In this document: piece after piece, positions 34,911 through 46,603 of the stretch
Numbering within the stretch: position 1 is the first letter of the stretch
How the letters are laid out: the number at the start of each line of letters is the position of its first letter
Source: Saccopteryx bilineata
Taxonomy: Eukaryota; Chordata; Mammalia; Chiroptera; Emballonuridae
Assembly (NCBI RefSeq): GCF_036850765.1
Contig: NC_089490.1
Location: 288,468,982 to 288,532,981, forward strand
Reading direction: 5' to 3'
Length of the DNA stretch: 64,000 nt
Notes under the pieces: model-generated
The model's input: the letters and a program-made list of their open reading frames with translations, nothing else
What the model was told of the DNA's origin: nothing
Databases searched by the model: none
Made by a program: the position numbers and the translations under genes

Positions 34911-36699
34911 CCCGCTCCTATTCTGGGGCTATGTGACAATGAAATCAGCCTTGTAATGGTTAATAAATCAAAATATTATGTGCCCATAAAATGTTAAAAG
35001 TTTAAAAGTAAAAGGGCCTTAGCTTTCTAATGGTTGCAGATAAAATAAATTACATTAAGTGTATTTCATTATGATTTTATATGTAAATGTGCTACAGAAT
35101 TTACACGAAGAGAGTCAGTACCACCAAAGGGCATCAGAGACTGAAAATTGATCGATGCCAAGTTTGCAGAAGACCACATCAATTTCAAGCTCCATTAGCA
35201 ACACAGAAAAAATAACACAGGGTTAAATTAGTAGACATAAGCTTTATTATGAGACTTGGGTATGTGTGTAGCGAACAATATACATCAAATGAAATGGGAT
35301 CATTTGATTGTTCATAATTATGCTAATCTTTACTATTTAAATAATTTATAGAGATGAACTAATTATTTTATAAATGTTGTCTTCTTTGACATCATTAATA
35401 ATCTTTTTCTCCTTAGCAATATGAATGACGAGCCTGAAGCTTAAGATATTAAAATATTTCTCCAATATATCACGGCTAAAAAGTTTGGAGACAGGAAACA
35501 AAACTCATGTACTGACTTAGTTTAAATAATGCACTTTCTATTTTAATTTGTTTTGCATTTGACTGAAACTTATTTTGGAAATTTTTCAACAGCAAAAAAA
35601 GTAATCATTTCCCCCCTCACATTTAATGTGTTTAAAAGGCCCAAAGCCTGCAGACATGTAGAGGCAGTTATGGTGGTATTTTCTGCACTTCACATTTTTT
35701 ATCACATGTTATATTTTGTGGAACATAAAATTTTATGAAACTATAGTTACACGCTTGAAATGGATTTTAAATCTCTTCATTTTCTATGCCACGAGTGAGA
35801 GTTATATACCTGAAAAGTTAAAGCTCCAATATAATTTATTTCATTCATAAATAGTCGACCATACATTATGCAGTTTTGAAGTAAACAATGACAGACAAGA
35901 TTAAGAATGAGAATTGTCCATGGACAGCTATGTGATAGCTAGAAATGCTATGAAATAACTGTTATAATGTCACCTGAGTTTAGGAAGAAGACTCTCGGCT
36001 CCCTACTTTTAAAAATAATAAGTAGTTGTGTGTAGTGGTTCTGTGACTTTTTCTTTCTTTATGAGAACGGAAATCTTCCTCACTCTCCCTATTACAACAT
36101 ATATGAAACTGTAAGTAATACATGTATCTTTAATAGTTTTTTGTTTGAAAATACAAAAAACAAATCTGTAAATTTCTGAGCTAATAGATTAGATATAAAT
36201 TAATAAACCTGCCTATTTAGAAATACTTATTAAATTTGCAGTGGTTCACACCTCACATTGTTGTTTTCAATTTTGAAATAAGAATTATAGAAGTTATTAC
36301 ATGATATAAAGTCACTTGTGGACTGTGAATATATTTTCTTATCAGGAAACTTGCTAGAAAAAGTAAATTTTTTGAAAAACTTCTTCTTTTAAACTTTTTC
36401 AATCAGGTTGATTGAGCTTATAACACACGGGCAATATCTATGTTTGAAGGAGATAGAAAGAAACTTCAATGTTGGGGTATAAATTATGCTTTATTCTTAC
36501 TCTCCTATATAACTGTTCATTTTCCCTCTCTCTGATCCTATGCATTTAATTATAATATGCACTTCCTATGCACACAGGAAAAAGCAAAGCAATGATAACA
36601 CTTACCCATGTAGCAGCAACAGTCAATAAAATAAAAAAGGAACAAAAATTGGAAATTCCTTCTCTATTTAATCTGGAGTAATATAAGCTTTCAAAATTT
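34911..36699. other. AT-rich intron sequence, no recognised element
   Basis: No repeat recognised by eye. 35100-35230 is less AT-rich but has no open frame of note. Confidence 0.4.
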
Positions 36700-36700
36700 A

Positions 36701-36732
<32 letters not shown>

Positions 36733-36755
36733 GAGAGAGATAGATATACATACAC
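36700..36755. repeat. (TG)n(TA)n(GA)n compound microsatellite
   Basis: About 12 TG units, then TATATATA, then GAGAGAGATAGATATA. The minus-strand frame at 36546-36755 runs into it and is not a gene. Confidence 0.9.
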
Positions 36756-37014
36756 TCTGATGATAATGTAATTCTACTCCTTCATAAATGATGTATGGTT
36801 TTTACTACTAGCAACATTACTTTTCTTTTGCATGTTATACCTCATGTTGATTTTATTAGTACAAAGAACAGAAATAGTTTTTTGCTTGAAACAAGACCTC
36901 ATAACTTTGTCATTAATTACTGTAACATCAACTCACACATTAAAAAAAATTGTTTCTCCTAAATATCAGGCAAATAGTCTATTTACTTGGAATTGTCTGA
37001 GTAAAGAATCATTT

Positions 37015-37020
<6 letters not shown>

Positions 37021-37049
<29 letters not shown>
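37021..37049. repeat. (TC)n microsatellite
   Basis: An uninterrupted run of about 14 CT units. It explains the Ser-Leu repeat of the open frame at 36832-37308. Confidence 0.93.
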
Positions 37050-37052
<3 letters not shown>

Positions 37053-37311
37053 GACTTGGAAATCTTTCTTATTTCCAGAGTTCCTTCCCAATCTGTCTTT
37101 CTTTGCAGTGACATGTTATTTTCAAATTGTACTTATCACAGTCTCGATGCTACTGGCTCTCTGGCATCGGCTACAAGTAACCAGGCAAAACTGCCCTAAA
37201 GGAAATTATGGATCCAAACAGCTGTGGTACCTTCTGGGCTATTGGTGTCATTATCCTCACCATGCTCAAGTGTTTCATCTTTGGTTCTGTGAAGGTACTA
37301 AGTCTTAGACT

Positions 37312-37590
37312 CATGCATAGAGAGCAGATTGACAGCAGTTGGGGTTGGGAGTGGGGTGAAGGGGTGGTGAGCAAAAAGGACAAAAACTCATGGACATGAA
37401 CAGCTATGTGGTAATTGCAGTGGGGAGTCAGTCATTGAGGTTGAGGAAGGTATAGAGGGGATATATTGTGTTGGACAAAAACTTGAGTTGATGGAGAGAT
37501 CATACAATATGATGTGCTAAGATATATTGTAGAATTGGGCACCTGACACTTGTATCAACCCAATAAATTTAATTTTCTAAAAAAAATATA
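37312..37590 (+). mobile_element. LINE-1 3' end, 5'-truncated
   Basis: CATGCATAGAGAGCAGATTG, GTTGGGAGTGGGGTGAAGG, AATTGGGCACCTGACACTTG, then CAACCCAATAAATTTAATTT. These are typical of the mammalian LINE-1 3' UTR. No ORF2 sequence is left. Confidence 0.7.
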
Positions 37591-37966
37591 TAGAATTATT
37601 GTATTGTTGAGCAAAAACAACAACAAAAAGATATTAAATCTTTACAAAATATTTCCAGGGTCAGCATGTCAGAGTGGTAGTGAATATTTTCTTACATAAA
37701 AGAAAACTTAAGACTATAAGAACAACACATTTTTGTGTCATTAGAACAAATATATTTGGTAAACTATAGCTGGTCTGCAAAAAACTTAATCCACCTTTAG
37801 TACATTATTTGACACAATAGTTTCAATATTCTTTGTTCTTCTTTTCCTTCTTATGGGAAATTGAAATATTTCTTCCTTCAAAATAAGGCATATGTAAGGA
37901 AATAAGAATATTATATTTGTTAAATATTATGCATATCTAAAACATTGTTTTAAAACATCACATATA

Positions 37967-38142
37967 GGCCTTGGCTATGCTCAGTGGATAGAGCATCATC
38001 CCAGCTCACCAAGATCATGGGTTTGATCCCTGATAGGGCACATATGAGAATTAACCAATGAGTTCCCCCCCAAAATGAAACTACTAAGAGTAATAACAAG
38101 TTGATGCTTCTCTCTCTCTTTTGAATCAATGGAAAATTTTTA
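37967..38142 (+). mobile_element. tRNA-derived SINE, Ves-like older type
   Basis: GGCCTTGGCTATGCTCAGTG, GATAGAGCATCATCCCAGCT, GGGTTTGATCCCTGATAGGG (B box), CACATATGAGAATTAACCAA, then a short TCTC tract. Confidence 0.8.
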
Positions 38143-38989
38143 ACTACATAGTAAATTAAATGCTTAATCTTCATCTTAAAAAGGGTCTTAGTTCTCCTTT
38201 TCCATTCACAGAGCTTAGACTAGTGCTTCTCCTATTTCCAATTTGCAGCTGGACATTTGCTGGGGATACTTTATGAAAGTGATAGTAGTTATTGATTTAT
38301 ATTCTTTTTTTAAAAAAACTCACTTTTACTTACTAAGCTTTCTCAGCTGACTCTCATTAGTTCCTCTTCAAGTATTAATTAATGTAGACTTTTACACCAT
38401 GAGAAACCTGCTCAAAAATCTCCAGATGCTTTTTGTTACGTACGTTTATCCTGATCTTAAAAATGAAGCATGAACATTTAAAAGGCAAAGCGGAGGCAGC
38501 ATCTTCTAACATTCCCATTACATCCTATAGTGAATGATTCAAAACATGACTCTGAGAGCAAATAAAAGTGGACTTTTAAAAAAAAATTCAGAATACAAAC
38601 CGATAGAACTATCCTTTCAGGTTTGATGCCCCGTCAGTTCACACTCCACTATTTTCACAAGAAATATGATTTGATCTGAGAACTGCAGCGGCCTGAAACA
38701 TATATTCCCAGAACGTGTCTCTAAGTGTACTGTAGCCATTAAACGTCTTCCATAATGTCTGTGATAAATCTTACTATTAGTGAACAATATCAGTTAAAAG
38801 CATCTCTGGAACTACTGGTCTAGCCTGCAATTTCCCACCTGCTATGGTATTTTTCAATCATAAATGTGGAGAGGGCAATCTATTAAGGTTTCTCTTGGAG
38901 CAGTAACTCAGCAATAGTTTCAGCTTCCTTTTTAATTTACTAATTTGTTTTTATCTCACATACATATAATGTAGGATATCACTTAAAAA
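38143..38989. other. Intron sequence, no recognised element
   Basis: No repeat or exon recognised. Confidence 0.4.
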
Positions 38990-39112
38990 CAGACTTTAGA
39001 ACTAAACTGCCTGAGTTTGGTGCTATTATTACCTTGGGCAAAATAGTTAAATTCTTAGGTGGAAAATGGGAATAATAGTATAAGTTAATAATAATGTTAG
39101 TTAAATTTAAGT
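38990..39112 (+). repeat. MIR SINE fragment
   Basis: TTTAGAACTAAACTGCCTGA, GTTTGGTGCTATTATTACCT, TTGGGCAAAATAGTTAAATT and AAAATGGGAATAATAGTA match the forward MIR core (CTGCCTGGGTTC to CCTTGGGCAAGTTACTTAA). Confidence 0.72.
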
Positions 39113-39166
39113 AAAAATTTCCTACAGAACAAACAAACATAAACACTACTAAGCCTTAGCTACTAT

Positions 39167-39236
39167 ACTTCTCACTAAAATTAGGGGATATTTCAAAATG
39201 AATATGAAGCCATAAAATATCCCCTAATTTATATTT
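39167..39236. mobile_element. Short mariner-type MITE hairpin
   Basis: TTCTCACTAAAATTAGGGGA is followed by a spacer (TTCAAAATGAATATGAAG) and by the inverted arm AAATATCCCCTAATTT. The 16-base arms pair perfectly. The left end and spacer match the element at 46371-46601, so both belong to one family. The right terminal sequence has diverged. Confidence 0.75.
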
Positions 39237-40139
39237 CTTCCCAACTATTTCGGGCTACTTTCTTGTCCTCATTGTTTTTGGAAGTAGTCTATTCTTTTGC
39301 TGTTATTACTGAGGTGTAGTTGTGGCTAAACTCCTGCCCTCTGTTTCTTCTCATATTTAATGTTCTTCTGTTCTTTTATTCCTACACTGATAGCCTGAGA
39401 CAACATCAATGCGGACTCTATATATGGCACATGGAATATTGAGGAGGGATCTGCCTGAGTTCAAGTGTTTTCTGCAAGACAAAATGAGCCAAAGGGTATG
39501 TATAAGTCTCTGAGAGAGCAGAAGCCTAGACACAGGTATGCACTTTGACCTGGTTCAGTAAGACCAAAATGCAAGGGGTGGGACTAGACTTCTTGATTCT
39601 TGCTGTAGCAACTCAAAATCATTCCATCATCATGACTGTTTCTAGGTATTAAGTGACTCATATTTCTGATTCAATTTCTACCCATAAATGCTAGTTGCTC
39701 CTGACTGGAAATATTGCAGCAATCAGAGGACCCTTATATCTCTGCCACATAGGAGAAGCAAAGATTATTACAGTCAATGCCCAAGTGATGGCCAGAAAAA
39801 TGCAGGAATGTTTTTCCTGCCATACATATAAACACAGACACTGTACAATTTCTTTTACTCAATTTTTCAGCAATAAAAATATATTAACACTTTATTGAAT
39901 ACCTGTTCAGCTTAAAACAGAGCCTGCAGCTATTCTTAACATCAACAGATTATTTTCTCAATTGTTCTCTTACATTATTAGAAAAAATATAATCAGAAAA
40001 ATTTCATAGACAGTTCCTATTTCTGAATATTTTATTTAGTCATTAAAAATCATTATTAACTACATGAATTTAGAAAAAAATGGGAAGTCATCTGAGAATT
40101 GTACATCTCCTCTATGCAAATGATATGCTCAGTCTAAAA
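39237..40139. other. Intron sequence, no recognised element
   Basis: No element recognised. The frame at 39695-39898 is unsupported. Confidence 0.4.
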
Positions 40140-40258
40140 TTTCTCCCATTGTATAAATTGGAAAATAAAGGCCAAGAAATATTAAACAACTTACCTATTC
40201 CCACATAGCTAGAGATAGGGAGTAAAAATGAAGGTATAAATGGCTCTACCCTCTAAAT
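40140..40258 (-). repeat. MIR SINE fragment
   Basis: CCCATTGTATAAATTGGAAA, ATAAAGGCCAAGAAATATTA, then CCCACATAGCTAGAGATAGG, is a worn reverse MIR core. Confidence 0.55.
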
Positions 40259-41148
40259 TTTTCACCTTTATTTGCTGCAACTTTCAGTAAGTTATTACTC
40301 AGGAAGCTTAAATCATAAAAAGACAATGAGATATTCTATCTTCAATTTTACTAAGGCTACCTGAACTTTTATATCAATATTTAGCAATCTCTTTAGCAAT
40401 ATCTCAGTTTGCCTTTGGGATCTTATTGCAAAGTTGATGAGTATTCCAGTCACTGCATGGTCTATTTAATATTCATTTCCCTTTTCTCCTTATTAATATA
40501 ATCCTTCCATATTAATGGAATATATTATCAATGGGCTATGTCTTGGCTAGCATTATGCCTAATTAAAATGCTTACTTCCCCATAGTACTTTGGAGCCAGG
40601 ATAGATATGGGATTCCATTTTGGCTAGTGAGACAAACATGAACAAAACCTTTTGGGACTTGTAGATCTTTTTTAAAATGGGCAGATTTTGTACTTTTTCC
40701 TGCTTTTCTTTCATCTTTCCCCCTTTTTTCCTTCCTGATTTCATGTCTTGCTGACATGAAGACTATAAACATGCACACTACTTTATAAGCATAGAGAAGA
40801 AAGTAGAAATCTTAAGATTATGGATTGGAAAATTAAAGGCCATTCTTGATATTATCTTGGATTGACTGTACCAGAATCAAGATGTCTATCTCTGGACATT
40901 TCTACACAAGAGAAATACATCTCTACTTGTTTAAGAGAGTATAGTTGGATTTCTATTCCATGCAGATAAATTTGAATTCTAACTTCGTAGATATTTTTAT
41001 TCATGCAACAGTATTTATATTTGTAAAAATTATTTAGAATTTATAGTAAAGATTAAATCTCTATAAACATGTGAGGCAAAGAAATTTAAACTCACTTATT
41101 TAGATCTATGAATATTCACTTGACAAATATAACATAAAAATGCTTTAT
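40259..41148. other. AT-rich intron sequence, no recognised element
   Basis: No repeat recognised. Two overlapping minus-strand frames near 40559-40778 are Lys-rich translations of a T/C-rich patch. Confidence 0.4.
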
Positions 41149-41489
41149 CAAAACTACAATGAGATACCACCTCACACTTGTTAGATTGGCTATTATCAAC
41201 AAGATAAGTAATAACAAGAGTTGAAGAGGTTGTGGAGAAAAAGAAACCCTTATTCACTGCTGGTGGGAATGTAAACTGGCATAGCCACTATGGAAGACAG
41301 TATGGTAGTCCCTCAGAAAACTAAGAATAGAGTTACCTTGTGACCCAGCAACCTCTCTACTGGGTATCTACCCAAAAAACTTGAAAATATTTCTATGCAA
41401 AGACACATTCACACCCATGTTCATTGCAGCATTATTCACAGTGGCCTACACATGGAAACAACCAAAGTGTTCCTTGATAGAGGATTGTG

Positions 41490-41514
41490 TGTATGTATGT
41501 ATGTATGTATGTAT
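41490..41514. repeat. (GTAT)n microsatellite inside LINE-1
   Basis: Six units of GTAT. Confidence 0.92.
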
Positions 41515-41643
41515 ATATTTATATATGTTTATATATATAAAACATATACAATAGAATATTAGTCATAAAAAAGGATAAAATATTGACATTTGCAACAACA
41601 TGGATAGACCATAAAAATATTATGCTAAGTGAAATAAGTAAAT

Positions 41644-41701
41644 CATAAAAAGCTAAGAACTATATGATTTTACATAAAAAGCTAAGAACTATATGATTTT
41701 A
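41644..41701. repeat. 29-bp tandem duplication inside LINE-1
   Basis: Two identical copies of a unit starting CATAAAAAGCTAAGAACTAT, at 41644-41672 and 41673-41701. Confidence 0.95.
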
Positions 41702-41960
41702 CACATAGATGGAATATAAAACTGAGAATTATGGGCATAGACGGAAGTGAAGTGGTTATCAGAGAGAGGGGAATGGAGAGGAGGGCAGTAAGAAAAGCAA
41801 ACTATATGGTAACAGAAAATGACTTGACTTTGGGTGTTGGGCACACAGCACGATCAACAATTCAAATGCTATAGAGATGTCTACCTGAAACCTATGTGTC
41901 TCTATGGACCAATGTCACCCATTAAATTTAATTTCTAAATAAATTAATTAAAATAAATGT

Positions 41961-43458
41961 TTTAAACATATTTGATTTAGATATTTTACTTTTTTCCCCA
42001 AATATCTCAAAGAAAACTTAATTTGGAACTCTGTAATAGATAATAAAACAAATACTTTGTAAAAAATTTTAAAAGATAAAATTTAAGGGGTATTATATGT
42101 AATGGAAATCTGCTACAAATCAAAAAATAGGTCCGCATACTAATTTGCATAAAATTATTTTGAAACTTGTGTTTAATAATGCCATTTCACTGTTTAATTA
42201 TATTTTTAACAAAGTCTAAAACTTGTATTTTAAAATGATGATCAGTTTTTATTAAATTTCTTCTCCATAGCCTTTCTGAAATGTAATTAAAATTCAATCT
42301 AACTAATTACAAACTGTCTAGTTTTATGCTGTCTGTTTGAGCATCTGTATGTAATATGTTAAACAAAAGTAATTTTTTTGGAAAGGGAAAATATGGCAAT
42401 TTTTGTTTAGGAACATGTGGTCAATTATTTCAATACAGAATATTACATAAAATTTGGCTTGCTAAACAAGAGATATATCATGAAATAAAATATTTTATTA
42501 GCCTATAGAGATAAGATTAAAAATATCAATATAATGAACACCTCATAAACTCAGAGATCTTGATTAATCTGTGAAACTGGCCCAAAGTGGATACAAATAG
42601 AGGTACTTGTTTATTGAGCACTCTAAGAAAAAGTTTGAAGCACATTCATAACTGACAAGTATCTGATTGGCCTTGTTTGAACATTATTAATTTTACTTTC
42701 AAAAATTATATCACATAGTTGAAGGAAAAATATTAAAACAAAAAATGAGCTTTTGATTTAGTGTATATATGCCTAAAAAGAGAACATTTTTCATTTTAAT
42801 GGCACTTGTATGGGAACTATATACGAGTGTTAAGGGATCTTAACTGCCAGTCAGAGAATGGAATTTGCTTCTATAAATTTATGAATAACCCTTGCATTAC
42901 ATAATAGATAACATTTTCAGGATGATGTATTTATATTAAATATGTATAAAAAGAACTACAATCTTCTCATTTTCTCCAAATATTTCTGTGAATAATGTGT
43001 GAGATATGGAGAGTATCAAGAGTTTATTTAACAAGAATTAATAAATGCAGTCAGTCAGCCGTCACTGTTAATTAAAATATAACTATTATTTTTATTGCTG
43101 CCTCATTATCAAAGTAACTAAAACAATCTTAAAAGTCAGTCATTAACACTCGATGTAAATATTCCTCTTATAGGTCTAGTAATTTAGAAGCTGCCAATTT
43201 CATTTAACCATAGATCTATTATATAAGGAGAGTCAAGGAGAATATGTCAGAATAAACATTGTTATTGGAAATCAACTTTTAAAATGGATTCAATTGCATT
43301 CACAGTGGGTCGTCCTTCTGAGAACTATGGGAAAGAATCATTTCATTGAAGGATTCCAGTGTTGCACTGTCAGGGCTCTCAGTGTGGGTAATTGACACAT
43401 ATGTAAAGAAAAAGTACTTGATTCCAGCATGGAAATAAATGTGGATATAATAAATTTT
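41961..43458. other. AT-rich intron sequence, no recognised element
   Basis: No SINE, LTR or exon recognised. Confidence 0.45.
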
Positions 43459-43471
43459 AAAAATTAACTAG

Positions 43472-43640
43472 TGCCTGACCTGTGGTGGTGCAGTGAATAA
43501 AGCATCGACCTGGAATGCTGAGGTCGCCAGTTCAAAACTCTGGGCTTTTCTGGTCAGTGCACATATGGACATTGATGCTTCCTGCTCCTCCACCCTTCTC
43601 TCTATCTCTTTTCCAAAATGAATAAATAAAAATTCTTACA
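43472..43640 (+). mobile_element. tRNA-derived SINE, CCTGACCTGTGGTGG family, short form
   Basis: TGCCTGACCTGTGGTGGTGC, AGGTCGCCAGTTCAAAACTC (B box), CTTCCTGCTCCTCCACCCTT, then AAAATGAATAAATAAAA. The 13-bp duplication AAAAATTAACTAG flanks it at 43459-43471 and 43641-43653. Confidence 0.93.
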
Positions 43641-43888
43641 AAAAATTAACTAGCAAACCATAAAATTATTATTGGACTTTCAAGAAAAAAATATAATTTG
43701 TCCAAGCAGCTCAAAATTTGAACATTAGGTCTAGAATACAGCAACTTTAGTTCCTTTCTTCCTTCCTCCCCAAAACACAAATTTACCTCAATTAGTTAAG
43801 GTAAATAAGCATACATTTTAGTTTATTCTATTCCTAATAAAATAGTTTACCCATACAGAATTCTGTGGTTCCATTTGATTTTATCACT

Positions 43889-44216
43889 ATTTATTTATTT
43901 ACTTATTTTTAGGTGAGAAGATGGGAAATAGTGAGGCAGACTTCCACATGCGTCCTAACCAGAATCTACCAGCAACCCCCGCTGGAGCCAATACTCAAAT
44001 AGCCATTTCTAGTGCCTGAGGCTGATGCGCTCCAACAGAGCCAGCCTAGGTGCCCTGGGCCATGCTCAAACCAATCAAGCTACTGGTTGTGGGAGGGGAA
44101 AAGCAAGAGAAAGGGGTGACGGAGATGAGGAGAAGCAGATAGTCGCTTTTCCTGTTTGCCCTGACCAAAAATCAAACCTCAGAAATCCATACTCCAGGTC
44201 AACACTCTATCCACTT
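43889..44216 (-). mobile_element. tRNA-derived bat SINE, related to the GCCCTGGCCGG family, variant body
   Basis: The minus strand carries GGTCAGGGCAAACAGGAAAA, CTATCTGCTTCTCCTCATCT, TCCCCTCCCACAACCAGTAG and ATGCGGAAGTC-like sequence near its end. The body differs from other copies (GCCTGAGGCTGATGCGCTCC on the plus strand). The tRNA-like head ends near the A box, so it looks 5'-truncated. The frame at 44025-44255 comes from it. Confidence 0.8.
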
Positions 44217-46370
44217 AAAATGTTCTGTCTATGTATTTCAATACATGTATGTTGAGTAAGACATCATAGTTATCATTTCTTTATTGTGATCAATATTTAC
44301 CCAGAACAAAATTAAGAACAATGAGTTTCTGTTAGATTGGTTTGCTTTTAGTTCATAGTGAAAGGTAGATTTTCTAAAAATATATATTCTAAACAATCTT
44401 GTAGGACTGGGTAAACTACTACAATTACATCCTCTTAGAGTTTTGTCCAATTCTTCTAAAGCACTACCTATGTCTGTGTTGTGTTTGTCTCTATTAAATA
44501 CATGTCACATTATATCTCCATATTCATACACAAGGCATTCTTATTACCAGTCTGTGAGGTTCTTAAAAATTCTTAAAGGTAGTATTTCCCAATATCCATC
44601 TTAATTATTTGAATATTGTAGCTGAATAGATGTTCTTCTCCTGTTTTTTTTTTGGGGGGGGGGGAAGATTAGTTTTATGAGTAAATGAATGGCCACTAGG
44701 CCACATAAAAAAGAAAAAAGTAGATTTATTTGAAACCATTTCCCAAAGTATAGTATCTAGTTTCTTTTTGAAATGTATTATTAAAAGAATAATTTTGTAT
44801 TCAAATATTTTTGGTTAGAATCATCTTTTTTCTCCTCTTTCCCCAGAACCATAAAGTAATAACTTAGTTCTCAAAATAGTAGGAATTTGACTAAGAACCA
44901 GATGGTCTAATGCTGGAGAAAAAAAAACAATCCTTCAAATTCTGGATCTTTTTATCAGTGAATGAAAACTACAAACATCCTCATCAAATTCCCCAGTCTA
45001 TCTTCCTTTCCTTTCTTCCAGTGTAGCCCAATCATTCTTTTCTTCCCTCTGTTCATTATCAAACTGAGAACATATGGCCCTGCATTTTTATAAGACACTT
45101 GACAAAAGTCAATTTTTTGTCATGCTGTCTTTTTGTAGCAACTGTTAAATCCGATTGTGATGCCAATGTGCAGTGCATATAATCCACAAATGGAACACTG
45201 CTGGAGAAAGGCAGGACTAGCACACGTTGTTTGCAGTATAAATGACTTGTATTTCACTCAGCTAATGCTGAATTAGTGAATATATAATACTTTAATTAAT
45301 AAACCAAATGCTTTTTTAAATTACCTGAAATTGTACATCTTGTCAATTTGTTTTTCTACTCTCTGCAAATGTTTATTTTAAACCTGTTCATTTCTCTGAT
45401 AGTCTCCAGCTTTGTCCCCTTACCTGGGCAGCTCAATAAGGCAATCCATGTGCTCGAATTGGTTTAATCAAGTAGAAACGTTTTCAGTCCTCTGTAACAA
45501 ACTTTGAAGCTATATTACCATTTAATCCTTAAAATCATCTTTCGCTAACTTCCTAGACACCACACTGACCTGATTTTCCGTCTGCCCATCTGAGCCTCTC
45601 ATCCCTTCCCTCTACTGGCTTATAGTAAACCTTTCTCCACCTGCTGAGTAATTCTATCTGTGTCCTGCTACCTTCTCTAAGTGAAACGCTTTCTCATCTA
45701 AGTTTGTTTACTTTCACCCTTTTGATCCTTAATAATACACTCAAATAACTCTGTCTTTTAAATTTCTGCTATAAGGTTCCTGACATGGAACAGGATTGCT
45801 ACTTGTAATTTAAATGTGACAGTGCACCAGTATTGAATTCCACCTCTCATGGCTTTAGTAAGTTGACGGATAGATACAATGTTTACAAACTAATGAATGA
45901 GGTGTGGAGCTTTAAGCCAGATATGAGTTTGAGACCAGGATCTATCTTTCTTTTATTTTCTCATCTGTTCCTCGCTGCCAACATCTGTACAATGTGATCA
46001 CATGTAGTAACTAGCATTAAGAGTCATTCTGAGTATGAAAATATATAATGTGTGTGTTTACACAGCAACAGGCTTGTCTTAATCTGTCAGTAAAAGGTTT
46101 CTGTTATCATTATTGAAATTTTTATTTTTACCTGTTTTTCTCTCTTATCTCATTTTAAAAATGTGTTAAATAATATGAGTAATTTTATTTAATATTGGAA
46201 GAAACTGGCCTATAAATAATACAGATCGTTTTGAGACTAGAAACAGCCTCAACAATGTGTTGCATTCAAATTCAATGAATTTATCATAATAGAAAAATCT
46301 CTTTTCTTAAATTGACTAGGAAAAATCTAGTAAGATGAAGTAGCTAGAGGTAGATAAAAAAACTAAACTA
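44217..46370. other. Intron sequence, mostly unrecognised
   Basis: It includes the T10G11 run at 44644-44664. 45130-45310 has balanced composition with TAAT-type motifs and could be a conserved regulatory element. No exon was seen. Confidence 0.4.
44644..44664. repeat. T10G11 homopolymer junction
   Basis: Ten T followed by eleven G. The G run could stack as a quadruplex only in part, and assembly or sequencing error is possible at such a run. Confidence 0.85.
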
Positions 46371-46601
46371 CTGCTCACAAAAATTAGGGGGTATTTAAAA
46401 ATGAATATGAAACAATAAAAAAAGCATTTGATATTTTTTTATTAAACAAGAACATTAGAAAAGCAAATGACAAGTCAAAGAAAGTTGTTTGATTATGCAA
46501 ATGAGATGCAAAACCAAATTTTATTTCATTGGTGAAAATGCACTGCTGAAAGTACTGGAGTATCTGCACCTTCTCTGATCCCCTCATTTTTGTGAGCAGT
46601 G
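46371..46601. mobile_element. Mariner-type MITE, 231 bp, with terminal inverted repeats
   Basis: The left end CTGCTCACAAAAATTAGGGG is inverted at the right end as CCCCTCATTTTTGTGAGCAG. Flanking TA at 46369-46370 and 46602-46603 is the expected target-site duplication of the Tc1/mariner superfamily. The left 60 bases match the hairpin at 39167-39236. The frame at 46384-46587 on the minus strand has no transposase motif. Confidence 0.85.
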
Positions 46602-46603
46602 TA

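Larger units (their letters stand above)
41149..41960 (+). mobile_element. LINE-1 3' portion, ORF2 C-terminus and 3' UTR, 5'-truncated
   Basis: AAAACTACAATGAGATACCA, CACTGCTGGTGGGAATGTAA, TGTTCATTGCAGCATTATTC and ACATGGATAGACCATAAAAA are hallmarks of the end of LINE-1 ORF2 and its 3' UTR. The end reads CCATTAAATTTAATTTCTAA. Reading frames are broken by many stops, so it codes for nothing. It carries an internal GTAT expansion (41490-41514) and a 29-bp tandem duplication (41644-41701). Confidence 0.93.

Noticed and set aside
36832..37308. 158-codon plus-strand frame
   Set aside because: It includes a (TC)n run giving Ser-Leu repeats, has no domain, and lacks any coding-like conservation signal that I can see.
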